Shown here: one piece after another, positions 7,555-17,172 of the stretch
Layout of the letters: each line of letters begins with the position of its first letter
Position numbering within the stretch: position 1 is the stretch's first letter
Assembly: GCF_014855495.1 (NCBI RefSeq)
Contig: NZ_JACYFJ010000008.1
Coordinates: forward strand, 113,184 to 177,183
DNA length: 64,000 bases
Origin: Euzebyella saccharophila
GTDB lineage: Bacteria; Bacteroidota; Bacteroidia; Flavobacteriales; Flavobacteriaceae
Direction: 5' to 3'
Program-made: the position numbers and the translations under genes
Notes under the pieces: model-generated
Seen by the model: the letters and a program-made list of their open reading frames with translations, nothing else
The model's database searches: none
Told to the model about the DNA's origin: nothing

Positions 7555-8637
7555 ATGGAAAACAAGAAAGAAATGAGAAAATGGTTGGATGATTTAGGGT
7601 TAGATCATCCATTGGTCATCGCAGGTCCATGTAGTGCTGAGACCGAGGAGCAGGTGTTGAGAATAGCCCATGACCTAAAAGATACAGACGTGAATTACTA
7701 CCGCGCCGGTATCTGGAAGCCTCGTACCCGCCCAGGAAACTTTGAAGGGGTAGGTGCTCTTGGCTTAAAATGGTTACAACGCGTAAAAGAAGAAACGGGA
7801 ATGAAAACCGCAACTGAGGTTGCTAACCGTGCCCACGTAGAATTGGCATTGGAGCACGATGTAGATTTGTTGTGGGTGGGTGCCCGTTCTACGGTTAGCC
7901 CGTTCATTATGCAAGAATTGGCAGACGCCTTGGAAGGTACTGATAAGGTGGTTTTGGTGAAAAACCCCGTGAATCCAGATTTGGCCTTATGGTTGGGTGG
8001 TATCGAAAGATTGTATACCGCTGGGATCGAGAAATTAGGTGCTATTCATAGAGGTTTCTCTACTTATGAAAAAACGAAGTACAGAAATATTCCAGAGTGG
8101 CAAATGGCCATTGAGTTTCAGGATAAATTTCCTGACTTGCCTTTAATCAACGATCCATCTCACATCACCGGTAAGCGTGACATGATTTTTGATGTTTCAC
8201 AAACGGCCTTGGATCTAAATTTTGACGGATTGATGATCGAAACGCACCATGATCCTGATAATGCTTGGAGTGATGCTGCACAACAGGTGACTCCATCAAA
8301 ATTGGTGCAGATCATGAAAGACCTTAGAATCAGGAAAGAAAGCGATAGCGAGGCTGAATACAATGCCAAATTGAGCAATTTGCGTGCGCAAATCGATATT
8401 CTTGATGGTCAATTGATCGAGACCATGGGTAAGAGAATGAAAGTGTCAGATGGTATAGGTGCCTTGAAGAAGGAGAAAAATGTTGCGGTGCTTCAATCTA
8501 ACAGATGGAACCAAATTTTAGGTGCTATGATCTTGGAAGGAGAATCACACGGTTTAAGTGAGGAGTTTGTCTTGAAAATGTTCAAGGCTATCCACCAAGA
8601 ATCTATCAATCACCAAGAAAAAATTATCAATGGATAA
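7555..8637 (+). CDS. Bifunctional 3-deoxy-7-phosphoheptulonate synthase / chorismate mutase type II
   Basis: It catalyses the first step of the shikimate pathway and, at its other end, chorismate to prephenate. Residues 1 to about 255 are a KDO8P-synthase-like DAHP synthase with AGPCSAE (metal Cys26), KPRTRPGNFEG, GARSTVSPF and DPSHITGKR. Residues about 265-360 are an AroQ-type chorismate mutase (LRAQIDILDGQLIETMGKRM and further conserved helices). This fusion is common in Bacteroidota and lets the mutase domain act as the feedback module for the synthase. It is the last gene of the Phe/Tyr operon, 73 nt after tyrA, and is followed by a terminator. Confidence 0.93.
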   Translation: MENKKEMRKWLDDLGLDHPLVIAGPCSAETEEQVLRIAHDLKDTDVNYYRAGIWKPRTRPGNFEGVGALGLKWLQRVKEETGMKTATEVANRAHVELALEHDVDLLWVGARSTVSPFIMQELADALEGTDKVVLVKNPVNPDLALWLGGIERLYTAGIEKLGAIHRGFSTYEKTKYRNIPEWQMAIEFQDKFPDLPLINDPSHITGKRDMIFDVSQTALDLNFDGLMIETHHDPDNAWSDAAQQVTPSKLVQIMKDLRIRKESDSEAEYNAKLSNLRAQIDILDGQLIETMGKRMKVSDGIGALKKEKNVAVLQSNRWNQILGAMILEGESHGLSEEFVLKMFKAIHQESINHQEKIING

Positions 8638-8655
8638 TTGCTTGGTAAGCATTTT

Positions 8656-8689
8656 AAAAAAGCCCCGAATTTCGGGGCTTTTTTGTTTT
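8656..8689 (+). terminator. Terminator of the aromatic operon
   Basis: The stem AAAAAAGCCCCG (8656-8667) pairs with CGGGGCTTTTTT (8673-8684) around a 5-nt loop, followed by a T-rich tail. It can serve both the operon on the plus strand and the convergent minus-strand gene. Confidence 0.85.
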
Positions 8690-8702
8690 TAAAGAATTTG
8701 TT

Positions 8703-9143
8703 TTAGTCTCTCTTAAAGATGTATCGGGTAATAAAAATACCCTGCCCGTCTTTATCACCGGCATCTGCTTCTACACCGCTGGTGACAAAAACCAGCTCCC
8801 AGCCTTCCGAGGCCATAGCCGATAATTTAGAGGAAATAACGGCATCGTTGGCGGCAATGTTCTGAAACCTGATTCCGGCAATATTGTAAAAGTTGAGAAG
8901 CTTGGTTTCTTCAAAGTTTTTTACACGAATATCACCTCTTTTTGATTTGTTGCGGGTATTGTCTTCTTCAGTTTGTTCTGAGGTAAACTCCTCAAAATCT
9001 TTATCTTCTTGGCCATCGATAATTCGAGAGCGCCCCATTCCGCTGGGTACAATAGATTCTACACTGGTGATTACCTTGTATTCTTGGGCTTGCAATACTG
9101 CCAATGTGAAAAATAACATGGGCAGTAAAATTAATTTTTTCAT
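8703..9143 (-). CDS. Secreted DUF4177-like protein
   Basis: This 146-residue protein has a signal peptide ending near VLQAQ (residues 1-19), then an acidic, polar linker with EDKDFEEF and TEEDNTRNKSKRGD. The C-terminal half carries the pattern LSAMASEGWELVFVTSG followed by a FITRYIFKR strand. That resembles the small DUF4177 fold (alpha/beta, GWELV motif). The role is unknown. It is convergent with the aromatic operon and shares its terminator hairpin. Confidence 0.6.
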   Translation of the reverse strand: MKKLILLPMLFFTLAVLQAQEYKVITSVESIVPSGMGRSRIIDGQEDKDFEEFTSEQTEEDNTRNKSKRGDIRVKNFEETKLLNFYNIAGIRFQNIAANDAVISSKLSAMASEGWELVFVTSGVEADAGDKDGQGIFITRYIFKRD

Positions 9144-9271
9144 TCATTTTTAAATTTGTTTGTAGTTAAAGACAAAAGAAATAGAAAAAGGTTGCATGGG
9201 GGCAAATGCCTCCTTGATAAAGAGGTGCATTTATAAAAGTATTGCTTTTCTTTGTAGCATATAAAAAATAA

Positions 9272-10225
9272 ATGACAGGAACCGTTTATAAATCTACCGG
9301 CAGTTGGTACACCGTTAAAAATCAAGAGGGTGATTTTTTTGAATGCCGTATAAAGGGTAAGTTCCGTATTCAAGGTATTAAGAGCACCAACCCTATTGCG
9401 GTGGGTGATGTTGTGGAATTTGAAATAGAGCAGCTGGGAGATGATACCGTGGGGGTCATTCACCACATAGAAGACCGTAAGAATTACATCATTCGTAAGT
9501 CTGTGAATCTTTCAAAGCAGACCCATATCATCGCGGCGAATTTAGATCAGGTTTTTTTACTGGTTACCTTGAACAACCCGGTAACCTATACCATTTTTAT
9601 AGATCGGTTTTTGGCTACGGCCGAGGCCTATGAAATTCCTACCATATTACTTTTTAATAAGGTAGATACTTATGAAATAGAAGAACTGGCGGAGATTAAG
9701 TTTTTAGCCGAGATGTACCGAAAAATTGGGTATACCTGTATAGGCATATCTGCCAAGACCGGAAAAAACGTCGATAAGGTCAAAGAATTGATGACCAATA
9801 CCACCAGCATGTTTGCCGGGCATTCCGGAGCTGGTAAATCTACTTTAGTGAATGCTTTGGAGCCTAGTCTCGATTTAAAGACTGCAGAAATATCCGAACA
9901 GCATTTACAAGGGCAACACACCACCACTTTTGCAGAGATGTTTGACCTTGATTTTGGAGGACGAATCATTGATACTCCAGGAATTAAAGGTTTCGGAATC
10001 GTGGATATGGAAAAAGATGAAATTGGAGACTACTTTCCGGAATTTTTTGCTTTAAAAGGCGAATGTAAATTCAACAATTGTTTGCATTTAGATGAACCCA
10101 AATGTGCGGTCAAAGAAGCCTTGGAAAACGATGAGGTTGCTTGGAGCAGGTACCGGAGTTATGTACAAATGGTCACTGGGGAAGAGGAAACCTACCGAAC
10201 AGATATTCACGATAACAAGAAATAG
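9272..10225 (+). CDS. rsgA: Ribosome small-subunit-dependent GTPase A
   Basis: RsgA is a circularly permuted GTPase for late maturation of the 30S subunit. An N-terminal OB domain (about 1-70) precedes G4 NKVD (129-132), which comes before G1 GHSGAGKST (183-191). This order is the permutation that defines the family. The C-terminal zinc site is the Cys/His cluster in GECKFNNCLHLDEPKC (about 268-284). Length (317 aa) is usual. It is followed after 18 nt by dtd, an arrangement consistent with co-transcription. Confidence 0.95.
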   Translation: MTGTVYKSTGSWYTVKNQEGDFFECRIKGKFRIQGIKSTNPIAVGDVVEFEIEQLGDDTVGVIHHIEDRKNYIIRKSVNLSKQTHIIAANLDQVFLLVTLNNPVTYTIFIDRFLATAEAYEIPTILLFNKVDTYEIEELAEIKFLAEMYRKIGYTCIGISAKTGKNVDKVKELMTNTTSMFAGHSGAGKSTLVNALEPSLDLKTAEISEQHLQGQHTTTFAEMFDLDFGGRIIDTPGIKGFGIVDMEKDEIGDYFPEFFALKGECKFNNCLHLDEPKCAVKEALENDEVAWSRYRSYVQMVTGEEETYRTDIHDNKK

Positions 10226-10243
10226 AAAAAAGTTCAGCAAGGT

Positions 10244-10696
10244 ATGCGGTCGGTAATACAGCGAGTGGCTTGGGCCAGTGTAACGGTAGAGGGGAAAAAA
10301 GTATCGGAGATAAAAAATGGCCTTTTGATATTGCTAGGTATAGAAGATGCCGATGGAAAGGAAGACATTGAATGGCTGTCAAGAAAATTGGTAAACCTAC
10401 GCATTTTTAATGATGATGATGGTGTTATGAACAAGTCATTGTTAGATGTGGACGGAGAGGCCATCGTGGTAAGCCAATTTACCTTACATGCCGCAACAAA
10501 GAAAGGCAATCGTCCTTCCTATATAAAAGCTTCTAAACCGGAGGTGGCAATTCCCCTTTACGAAGCTTTCGTGAAACAGTTGGAAAAAGACTTGGGCAAA
10601 AAAGTAGGAACAGGTGTTTTTGGAGCCGATATGAAGGTTGAATTGTTAAACGACGGCCCAGTTACTATAACGTTTGATACAAAGAACAAAGAATAA
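10244..10696 (+). CDS. dtd: D-aminoacyl-tRNA deacylase
   Basis: DTD hydrolyses D-amino acids (and Gly) mischarged onto tRNA. At 150 residues it is full length. It has the two family signatures: SQFTL (in VVSQFTLHA) and the cross-subunit Gly-Pro motif in NDGPVT near the C-terminus. The start MRSVIQRV is the canonical N-terminus of the family. The enzyme is a cytoplasmic homodimer. Confidence 0.95.
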   Translation: MRSVIQRVAWASVTVEGKKVSEIKNGLLILLGIEDADGKEDIEWLSRKLVNLRIFNDDDGVMNKSLLDVDGEAIVVSQFTLHAATKKGNRPSYIKASKPEVAIPLYEAFVKQLEKDLGKKVGTGVFGADMKVELLNDGPVTITFDTKNKE

Positions 10697-10775
10697 GGCC
10701 ACCTTGTCGAATATATCTTGCTTTCTGTAAGAAAAATAGGTGATTTGTTGCCGTAAGGTACCAACTCACTTTTTC

Positions 10776-12686
10776 ATGCGCCATCTTATTTTATTTCTAT
10801 TTCTTTTCTCTTGTCTTCCTGGATTTTCTCAAAGCGATGATTTACAAATTTTTGCTCTAAAAAAGGAACTGACGGATAATGCAAATGCCATTATTCGCTT
10901 AGATGAAATGATTGTAGACATTGTTTCTAAAAAGGAAATGGTGTTGAAACGCAAGAAAATAGTTACGGTCCTTAATGAGGCAGGTAACAAGCATGCTGCG
11001 GCCTTTGTAGGGTATGATGATGGCAAAAAGGTAAGGAATATTCAAGCTAAAGTTTACAATGCCCTAGGTAATGAACTGGAAAAAATTAAGGAAAAGGATT
11101 TTAAGGATGTAAGTGCCGTTGATGGAGGAACGCTATATACGGATTACCGATATATGTATTACCCCTATACGCCTGTGAGCTATCCATATACTATAGAATT
11201 GGAATATGAAATAAGCACCAAGAATACAGGAGAACTACCAGCTGCTTGGACCTTTCTAGATGATTTTTTAGTAAGCACTGAACATAGTAAGTTACAGGTC
11301 AATTTTGCCAGTCCTGAACTGAAGCCAGAGATTAAGGAACTTCGGCTGGAGAATTTGGATATTGAAAAGGAGGTTACAGCTAACAGCATTCAATATTTGG
11401 CCAAAAATATACCCGCGATTAAAAGCGAAAGTCTGTGCCCATCATTTTCAGAGTTAGCGCCACTATTGCGATTAAGACCGGTTAATTTTTACTACGAAGG
11501 TTATGATGCTTCCATACAATCTTGGAAAGATTTGGGCATATGGATGTCTTCCAACTTGTTAAAAGGCCGGGATGAATTATCACCAGTAACCATCCGTGAA
11601 GTTCAAAATTTGGTCAAAGATGTGGAAGGTACGCTAGAAAAAGCTCAAATAGTATATGAGTATGTTCAGAAAAATACGCGATATATAAGTGTTCAAGTGG
11701 GCATTGGCGGCATGCAGCCCATTAGTGCCATAGATGTAGATCGTGTAAAGTATGGAGATTGTAAAGGTTTGAGCAACTATACCATGGCTCTGCTTAAAAC
11801 CGTAGGGGTAGAAGCCTTTTACGCCCATGTGCAAGCAGGCAATGAGCAAGTAGATTTTGAGGATGATTTTCCAGATTTGGCCCAAGGCAATCACGTAATC
11901 TTGGCCATTCCGCATGAGGGGAGCTATTATTGGATTGATTGTACTTCGCAAATCCATCCCTTTGGCTTTATAGGTGATTTTACGGACAATCGTAAGGCTT
12001 TTATAATTAAGCCCGATGGCGGTGAAATTGTACGGACCACTTCGTATCTAAACGATCAAAATCAGCAGCTTACAAAGGGGGATTACACTCTTCAGCTTGA
12101 TGGTAGTATGAATGGAAAAGTGTCCATTATTACCAAAGGAATCCAGTATGATTCCCATTTCGATCTATCAGAAAAAACAGAGGAGCACATAGAAAAACAT
12201 TACAAGGATTTTTGGGATAATATCAATAATCTCCATATCAATTCCTATGATTTTAAGAATGATAAAAAGGAAGTTGCTTTTAGGGAAGATGTTTCCATAA
12301 GTGCCACCAACTACGCATCAAAAAGTGGAGACCGCTTATTGTTTGCCGCTAATGCTTTCAATAAAAATAAATATGTTCCTGGCAGGTACCGCAATAGAAA
12401 GTTACCCTTTGAAATACAAAGGGGATTCTATGATGAAGATCAAACGGTGATTAATATTCCGCAGGGTTATGGTATAGAGTCCATTCCTGAGACAATGACA
12501 TTGGAAAGTACATTCGGAACTTATTTTCTTGAAATAAAGGAAGAAAACGGACAAATAGTTCTTGAGCGAAAATTGTTGGTAAAGGCAGGAGAATACAGTG
12601 CAACGGAATATGGGGCGTTTCGTGACTTTATGAAGAATATTTCAAAATATGACAACTCCAAAGTTGTTCTAAAACCTATCCTATGA
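10776..12686 (+). CDS. DUF3857 / transglutaminase-like secreted protein (first of a pair)
   Basis: From the ATG at 10776 the protein has 636 residues with a signal peptide ending at GFSQ. The N-terminal half is a DUF3857-type domain. A transglutaminase-like core follows, with the Cys in YGDCKGLSNY and His/Asp candidates in GNHVILAIPHEGSYYWIDC. The C-terminal part is beta-rich. Such proteins are widespread in Bacteroidota envelopes and are often encoded in pairs, as here. Their substrates are unknown. The downstream paralogue overlaps by 4 nt. Confidence 0.8.
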   Translation: MRHLILFLFLFSCLPGFSQSDDLQIFALKKELTDNANAIIRLDEMIVDIVSKKEMVLKRKKIVTVLNEAGNKHAAAFVGYDDGKKVRNIQAKVYNALGNELEKIKEKDFKDVSAVDGGTLYTDYRYMYYPYTPVSYPYTIELEYEISTKNTGELPAAWTFLDDFLVSTEHSKLQVNFASPELKPEIKELRLENLDIEKEVTANSIQYLAKNIPAIKSESLCPSFSELAPLLRLRPVNFYYEGYDASIQSWKDLGIWMSSNLLKGRDELSPVTIREVQNLVKDVEGTLEKAQIVYEYVQKNTRYISVQVGIGGMQPISAIDVDRVKYGDCKGLSNYTMALLKTVGVEAFYAHVQAGNEQVDFEDDFPDLAQGNHVILAIPHEGSYYWIDCTSQIHPFGFIGDFTDNRKAFIIKPDGGEIVRTTSYLNDQNQQLTKGDYTLQLDGSMNGKVSIITKGIQYDSHFDLSEKTEEHIEKHYKDFWDNINNLHINSYDFKNDKKEVAFREDVSISATNYASKSGDRLLFAANAFNKNKYVPGRYRNRKLPFEIQRGFYDEDQTVINIPQGYGIESIPETMTLESTFGTYFLEIKEENGQIVLERKLLVKAGEYSATEYGAFRDFMKNISKYDNSKVVLKPIL

Positions 12687-14665
12687 TATTAAAAAAAATG
12701 CTCTTAGTGGTAACACTTCTCGCTTGTTTTCAAATTTGGGCACAAGAGGTAGAATTTGGGAACGTAAGCAAGGAAGAATTAAAGGAAATATCCTATGCCG
12801 CAGATCCGGATGCCAGTGCCGCAGTTACTTTTAGAAAGCAGGAAACTTATCTGTTGTCCAGTAATGGAATTTTACGATTGATTACAGAGGTACACGAGCG
12901 TATTAAAATTTATAACAAAGATGGTTTTGAGTATGCCACGGAGAAGGTCAATCTCTTTAAGGCTGGCTCTGATAAGGAAGAGGTTAGAAAGATAAAGGCC
13001 AGCACCTACAATTTAGAAAATGATAAGGTGGTGGAATATTCTTTGGAAAAGGACCAGATATTTGATACGGAAATGAGTTTCAATTATGACCAGGTAAAGT
13101 TTACCATGCCCAATGTGAAAGAGGGCTCCGTTATTGAGTTTACTTATTCCATCAGTTCTCCTTTTGTTTGGAATATTGATGAGTTCAGATTTCAAAGAGA
13201 TATACCTGTAAAACATTTAATTGCGGAATTAAGGACGCCCAAAGGTTTTAACTTTAGGCAGACGCAGAAAGGATTTATAATCCTGAACTCAAAGAAAATG
13301 ACGAAGCAGGACCATCGTTTGGGAATGGAAGTTGTCATAACCAGCTATGACCTTAAGAACATCCCCGCCATGAAGGCCGAAAATTATGTGGATAATATAG
13401 ATAACTATAGGTCAGGAGCCATGTTTGAATTGGTTTCCATAGATATTCCTGGAACTCCCTACAGAAGCTATGCCCAAACTTGGCAAGATGTTGCTAAAAC
13501 TATTGGGAGTTCTAGTGATTACAAGAATGATTTGGACAAGACCAGGTCATTTAAAGAAGAATTGAAAACTGTTTTAGGAGGAAAAACGGACCAACTGCAA
13601 ATTGCTAAAGACCTTTTTAAATATGTAAAAGATGAGACTGAATGGAACGGGTTGGATGGAAAGTCTTTTCAAAATGGAATTAAAAAGACGCTAAAAGAGA
13701 AAAAAGGAAATGCAGCAGACATAAATTTGTTGTTGGTGGCCATGATGAGAGATGCTGGAATACGGGCCAATCCGGTCATTTTAAGCACCAAGGATAACAG
13801 TATGCCCTTCTTTCCTACCGTAGACCGGCTAAATTTTGTTATTGCCCACGCCTTTATTGATGGGAAGAACTACTATATGGATGCAACGGAGGAATTTAGC
13901 GATATCAACCTTTTGCCCGTTAGGGATTACAATTGGGGCGGGCTTCTAGTAGATAATCATAATAAGGTGTGGAAGCATATTACCGCTATTAAGCCAAAAA
14001 AAGCCAATAGTATCTATGCTTTGGATATTTCTTTAGATACTGAAGGGTATGCAGAAGGTAGCTTTAGATCTAGATTAAGTGATCATTCGGCATACAGATT
14101 TAGGGAAAATTTTAAGAACAGGGATTTGGATGAATACCTAAACGAAATGGAACAAAGGTATTTGGGGATAGAAATTTCCGATTACGAAGCAGGAAATACG
14201 GATACCTATGAAGGAATGGTTACTGAAAAGTTCGTGTACGAAACGGAAAATGGTGCAGATGTAATAGGAGATAAATTGTATGTGCACCCGCTGGCTTTTT
14301 TACGTATGCAGGAAAACCCTTTTAAATTGGAAAAACGGGAGTACCCTATAGACTTTGGTTTTCCATTTAGGGACAGATACATGGTAAATATTAAATTGCC
14401 TCAGGGCTATCTAGTGGAATCTATGCCGGAAAATGTGTTGGTACATCTTCCCAATGAACTGGGCAGTTATAAGTACGTGGTCAAAAAAAATGCGGCAGGC
14501 ATACAATTATCGGTTACCTTTGATTTGAATAGTGCCATAATTTCGGCTACTAATTACGCAGAGTTAAAGGAATATTACAATCAAATAATTATTAAGGGAT
14601 CGGAGCAAGTTGTTCTGGCCAAAGCTAGTAATGAGCATAACCAAAGCACAGCAGGAAGTAGATAA
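12683..14665 (+). CDS. DUF3857 / transglutaminase-like secreted protein (second of a pair)
   Basis: This 660-residue protein has a signal peptide ending near QIWAQ. Its layout parallels the preceding gene: a DUF3857-type N-terminal half and then a transglutaminase-like core. The core reads KKGNAADINLLLVAMMRDAG where the Cys of the catalytic motif (GDCKG in its neighbour) is replaced by Ala (GNAAD). If this is the true alignment, the second member has lost the nucleophile and the pair may be one active and one inactive subunit. ATGA overlap with the first gene implies coupled translation. Confidence 0.78.
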   Translation: MILKKMLLVVTLLACFQIWAQEVEFGNVSKEELKEISYAADPDASAAVTFRKQETYLLSSNGILRLITEVHERIKIYNKDGFEYATEKVNLFKAGSDKEEVRKIKASTYNLENDKVVEYSLEKDQIFDTEMSFNYDQVKFTMPNVKEGSVIEFTYSISSPFVWNIDEFRFQRDIPVKHLIAELRTPKGFNFRQTQKGFIILNSKKMTKQDHRLGMEVVITSYDLKNIPAMKAENYVDNIDNYRSGAMFELVSIDIPGTPYRSYAQTWQDVAKTIGSSSDYKNDLDKTRSFKEELKTVLGGKTDQLQIAKDLFKYVKDETEWNGLDGKSFQNGIKKTLKEKKGNAADINLLLVAMMRDAGIRANPVILSTKDNSMPFFPTVDRLNFVIAHAFIDGKNYYMDATEEFSDINLLPVRDYNWGGLLVDNHNKVWKHITAIKPKKANSIYALDISLDTEGYAEGSFRSRLSDHSAYRFRENFKNRDLDEYLNEMEQRYLGIEISDYEAGNTDTYEGMVTEKFVYETENGADVIGDKLYVHPLAFLRMQENPFKLEKREYPIDFGFPFRDRYMVNIKLPQGYLVESMPENVLVHLPNELGSYKYVVKKNAAGIQLSVTFDLNSAIISATNYAELKEYYNQIIIKGSEQVVLAKASNEHNQSTAGSR

Positions 14666-14957
14666 TTGGATCAAGAATCACGGGGTTCGCTATTTTAACG
14701 AGCTTACAAATATGGCTCAACTTACGGAGGAAGTTGGAGAAGTAGCTCGAATCATTGCCCGCAGGTACGGCGAACAAAGTGAAAAGGAGTCGGATAAGAA
14801 CAAGGATTTAGGGGAAGAATTGGCAGATGTACTTTTTGTGACCCTTTGTTTGGCGAACCAGACCGGTGTGGATTTACAGGATGCATTTGACCGTAAATTG
14901 GAGCTTAAGACCAAGCGTGATCATGACCGTCATCATAACAACGAAAAGTTGAAATAG
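14631..14957 (+). CDS. MazG-family nucleotide pyrophosphohydrolase
   Basis: With the ATG at 14631 (inside the 3' end of the previous gene) the protein has 108 residues. It carries the all-alpha NTP-PPase signature: EEVGEVARIIARR (ExxE) and, after a short linker, GEELADVLFVTLC (ExxD), which coordinate Mg2+. Small single-domain MazG relatives hydrolyse non-canonical or regulatory nucleoside triphosphates; the exact substrate is not predictable. It overlaps the transglutaminase-like gene by 35 nt and precedes aroA by 124 nt. Confidence 0.85.
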   Translation: MSITKAQQEVDNWIKNHGVRYFNELTNMAQLTEEVGEVARIIARRYGEQSEKESDKNKDLGEELADVLFVTLCLANQTGVDLQDAFDRKLELKTKRDHDRHHNNEKLK

Positions 14958-15081
14958 TCGTATATTTGCGGCTTAAATTTACCTAATGAACATTCGCTGG
15001 TTTTGAACGTAAAACGGATCAATGCTTCCGTGGATGACTCAGGACTTTTGAAGATGACAACCGACTAAAGACAACACCCTT

Positions 15082-16314
15082 TTGAAACTACACTTAACCG
15101 CTCCAGCAAATACCCTTTTAGAAGAAAACATTCAGATAACAGGATCAAAAAGCGAGACCAATCGTTCCCTGTTGCTACAAGCTTTATTTCCTAATTTGAG
15201 AATTGAAAACATCTCTAATTCAGATGATGCCCAGGTCATGCAAAAGGGTTTGAAAATAACCGATGGAGTGGTAGACATTCACCATGCAGGTACGGCCATG
15301 CGGTTTTTAACCAGCTATTTTGCCAGTCAAGAAGGGAAGAATGTGACATTAACGGGTTCACAACGTATGACGGAAAGACCAATCAAGGTGTTGGTAGATG
15401 CTCTTAAAGATTTAGGTGCTGAAATTTCCTATGAAAAGAATCAGGGCTATCCTCCCATAAATATCAAGGGTAAAAAATTAACTGTAAACCAGGTAAGTCT
15501 TCCGGCAAATATCAGTAGCCAATATATTTCTAGCTTGTTGCTAACGGCACCAAGTTTGGAAAATGGCCTGGAATTGGAATTAGTGGGGAAAATAACTTCC
15601 GTCCCTTATATAAAAATGACCTTGGCCCTCCTTTCCCAAATAGGGCTGGAGAATTCCTTTGAAGGGCAAATTATTAAGGTGGCTCCAAAAAAAGTCGTAG
15701 ATGACATCACCTTAATAGTGGAGTCTGATTGGAGTTCCGCGTCTTATTTTTATAGCATCATTGCTCTGGCGGATGTAGGTTCGAGTATTACCCTTTCGGC
15801 CTATAAACAAGATAGTCTGCAAGGAGATAGTGTGCTCGCTAAAATCTATACACAATTGGGAGTGGAAACTGTTTTTGGTAGCAATACCGTGGAATTAAAG
15901 AAAATTAAGGAAGCTGAAATAGATTCCCTGAACGTTGATTTGGCAGATGCCCCGGATATTGCCCAGACCATTTCCGTCACCTGCTTCGGATTGGGAATAG
16001 GTTGTCATTTAACGGGCCTTCATACGTTAAAAATTAAGGAAACCGATCGGTTGGAAGCATTGAATACAGAGCTTTCAAAATTGGGAGCTCCCATTTCAGT
16101 AACCGATAGAGACTTGACACTCTTCCCTAGCGAAAATATAAATAGCGGAGTATCTATAGATACGTATAATGATCACCGTATGGCGATGGCTTTTGCTCCT
16201 CTTGCCCTTAAAACGGACTTGTTTATTAATGATGCGGAGGTGGTTTCTAAGTCTTATCCTGATTTTTGGATGGATTTAAAACAGCTGCAAATTGGAGTGG
16301 ATGAGGTAGGTTGA
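15082..16314 (+). CDS. aroA: 3-phosphoshikimate 1-carboxyvinyltransferase (EPSP synthase)
   Basis: The enzyme transfers enolpyruvate from PEP to shikimate-3-phosphate, the sixth step to chorismate. It has 410 residues from a TTG start; an in-frame stop 27 nt upstream excludes any ATG start. Motifs include GSKSETNRSLLLQAL (phosphate/PEP binding, Lys of GSKS), HAGTAMRFL (the canonical loop, with Phe where many enzymes have Pro), ITSVPYIKMTL, DAPDIAQTISV, and KIKETDRLEAL near the C-terminus. It is separated from the attenuator-controlled operon by housekeeping genes. Confidence 0.93.
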   Translation: MKLHLTAPANTLLEENIQITGSKSETNRSLLLQALFPNLRIENISNSDDAQVMQKGLKITDGVVDIHHAGTAMRFLTSYFASQEGKNVTLTGSQRMTERPIKVLVDALKDLGAEISYEKNQGYPPINIKGKKLTVNQVSLPANISSQYISSLLLTAPSLENGLELELVGKITSVPYIKMTLALLSQIGLENSFEGQIIKVAPKKVVDDITLIVESDWSSASYFYSIIALADVGSSITLSAYKQDSLQGDSVLAKIYTQLGVETVFGSNTVELKKIKEAEIDSLNVDLADAPDIAQTISVTCFGLGIGCHLTGLHTLKIKETDRLEALNTELSKLGAPISVTDRDLTLFPSENINSGVSIDTYNDHRMAMAFAPLALKTDLFINDAEVVSKSYPDFWMDLKQLQIGVDEVG

Positions 16315-16542
16315 TGGCCAATGGTTGATGGTTGGTCGTTACTCGTTGATTGGTTAAAAATTGATTGATAATAAATTTGTCTTATGTCCTACGTCTTTAG
16401 TCCCGTTTCATAATTTCTCTAACTCCTAACTCAACACCTATCACTCCAATCGAAGCTGAAATAATCTCTCAAAACAGCCATTAAGAAACGGTTTCCAAAA
16501 AAAGAAAGTGATTAGTTTTTTGGTAGATGAATAATTTTAAAG

Positions 16543-17016
16543 ATGAAAAAACACGGATACCAAGTAAAAATAGAGTGGACGGGCAATGAAGGACAGGGAA
16601 CTCTAAATTATCGCTCCTACAATAGAAATCACCATATAATTGCCGAAGGAAAATATGATGTCATCAATGGTTCATCGGACCCTTCCTTTATGGGAGATCC
16701 AACCAGATATAATCCAGAAGAACTTTTTCTATCTTCACTTTCGGCCTGCCACATGTTATGGTATCTGCACTTATGTTCTGTCAATAAAATAGTGGTTACG
16801 CAATATTTGGACCATGCAACCGGCGTAATGGAAGAGGAGGAAAATGGAAGCGGTAGATTTGCCAAAGTAACCCTGCATCCCCATGTTATAATTTCCGATG
16901 CAAATAGGATTCTAAGAGCAAAAGAACTACACCATGAAGCCAATAAGATGTGTTTTATAGCCAATTCATGCAATTTTCAAATTGCTCACGAGCCTGTTAT
17001 TGAGTCAGAAACTTGA
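16543..17016 (+). CDS. OsmC-family peroxidase-like protein
   Basis: OsmC/Ohr proteins reduce organic hydroperoxides through two Cys residues. The 157-residue sequence has the conserved PEELFLSSLSACHMLW segment with the first Cys, and a second Cys in KMCFIANSCNF. The fold's first strands are VKIEWTGNEGQGTLNY. The catalytic Arg is probably in the N-terminal half. It is cytoplasmic and a single gene here; the 228-bp upstream stretch holds degenerate GTTGATTGGTT-like repeats and no gene. Confidence 0.87.
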   Translation: MKKHGYQVKIEWTGNEGQGTLNYRSYNRNHHIIAEGKYDVINGSSDPSFMGDPTRYNPEELFLSSLSACHMLWYLHLCSVNKIVVTQYLDHATGVMEEEENGSGRFAKVTLHPHVIISDANRILRAKELHHEANKMCFIANSCNFQIAHEPVIESET

Positions 17017-17172
17017 CTTTTAGATTAGAAAAAAGTAACTGTCTTTTTTCACTCAATTTGAAGACTGATAGGGATAGCATAAACGCGTAAGTCTAGGTTT
17101 TAACTATCTTAGTGAAAATTCGCCTATTTAGATCGTGCCACAGAGGCGAAGGTACAGAGCTAAAATTAGCCA

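Noticed and set aside
16315..16542. Possible gene or RNA in degenerate GTTGATTGG repeats
   Set aside because: Only short imperfect repeats were seen, with no frame or stable structure.
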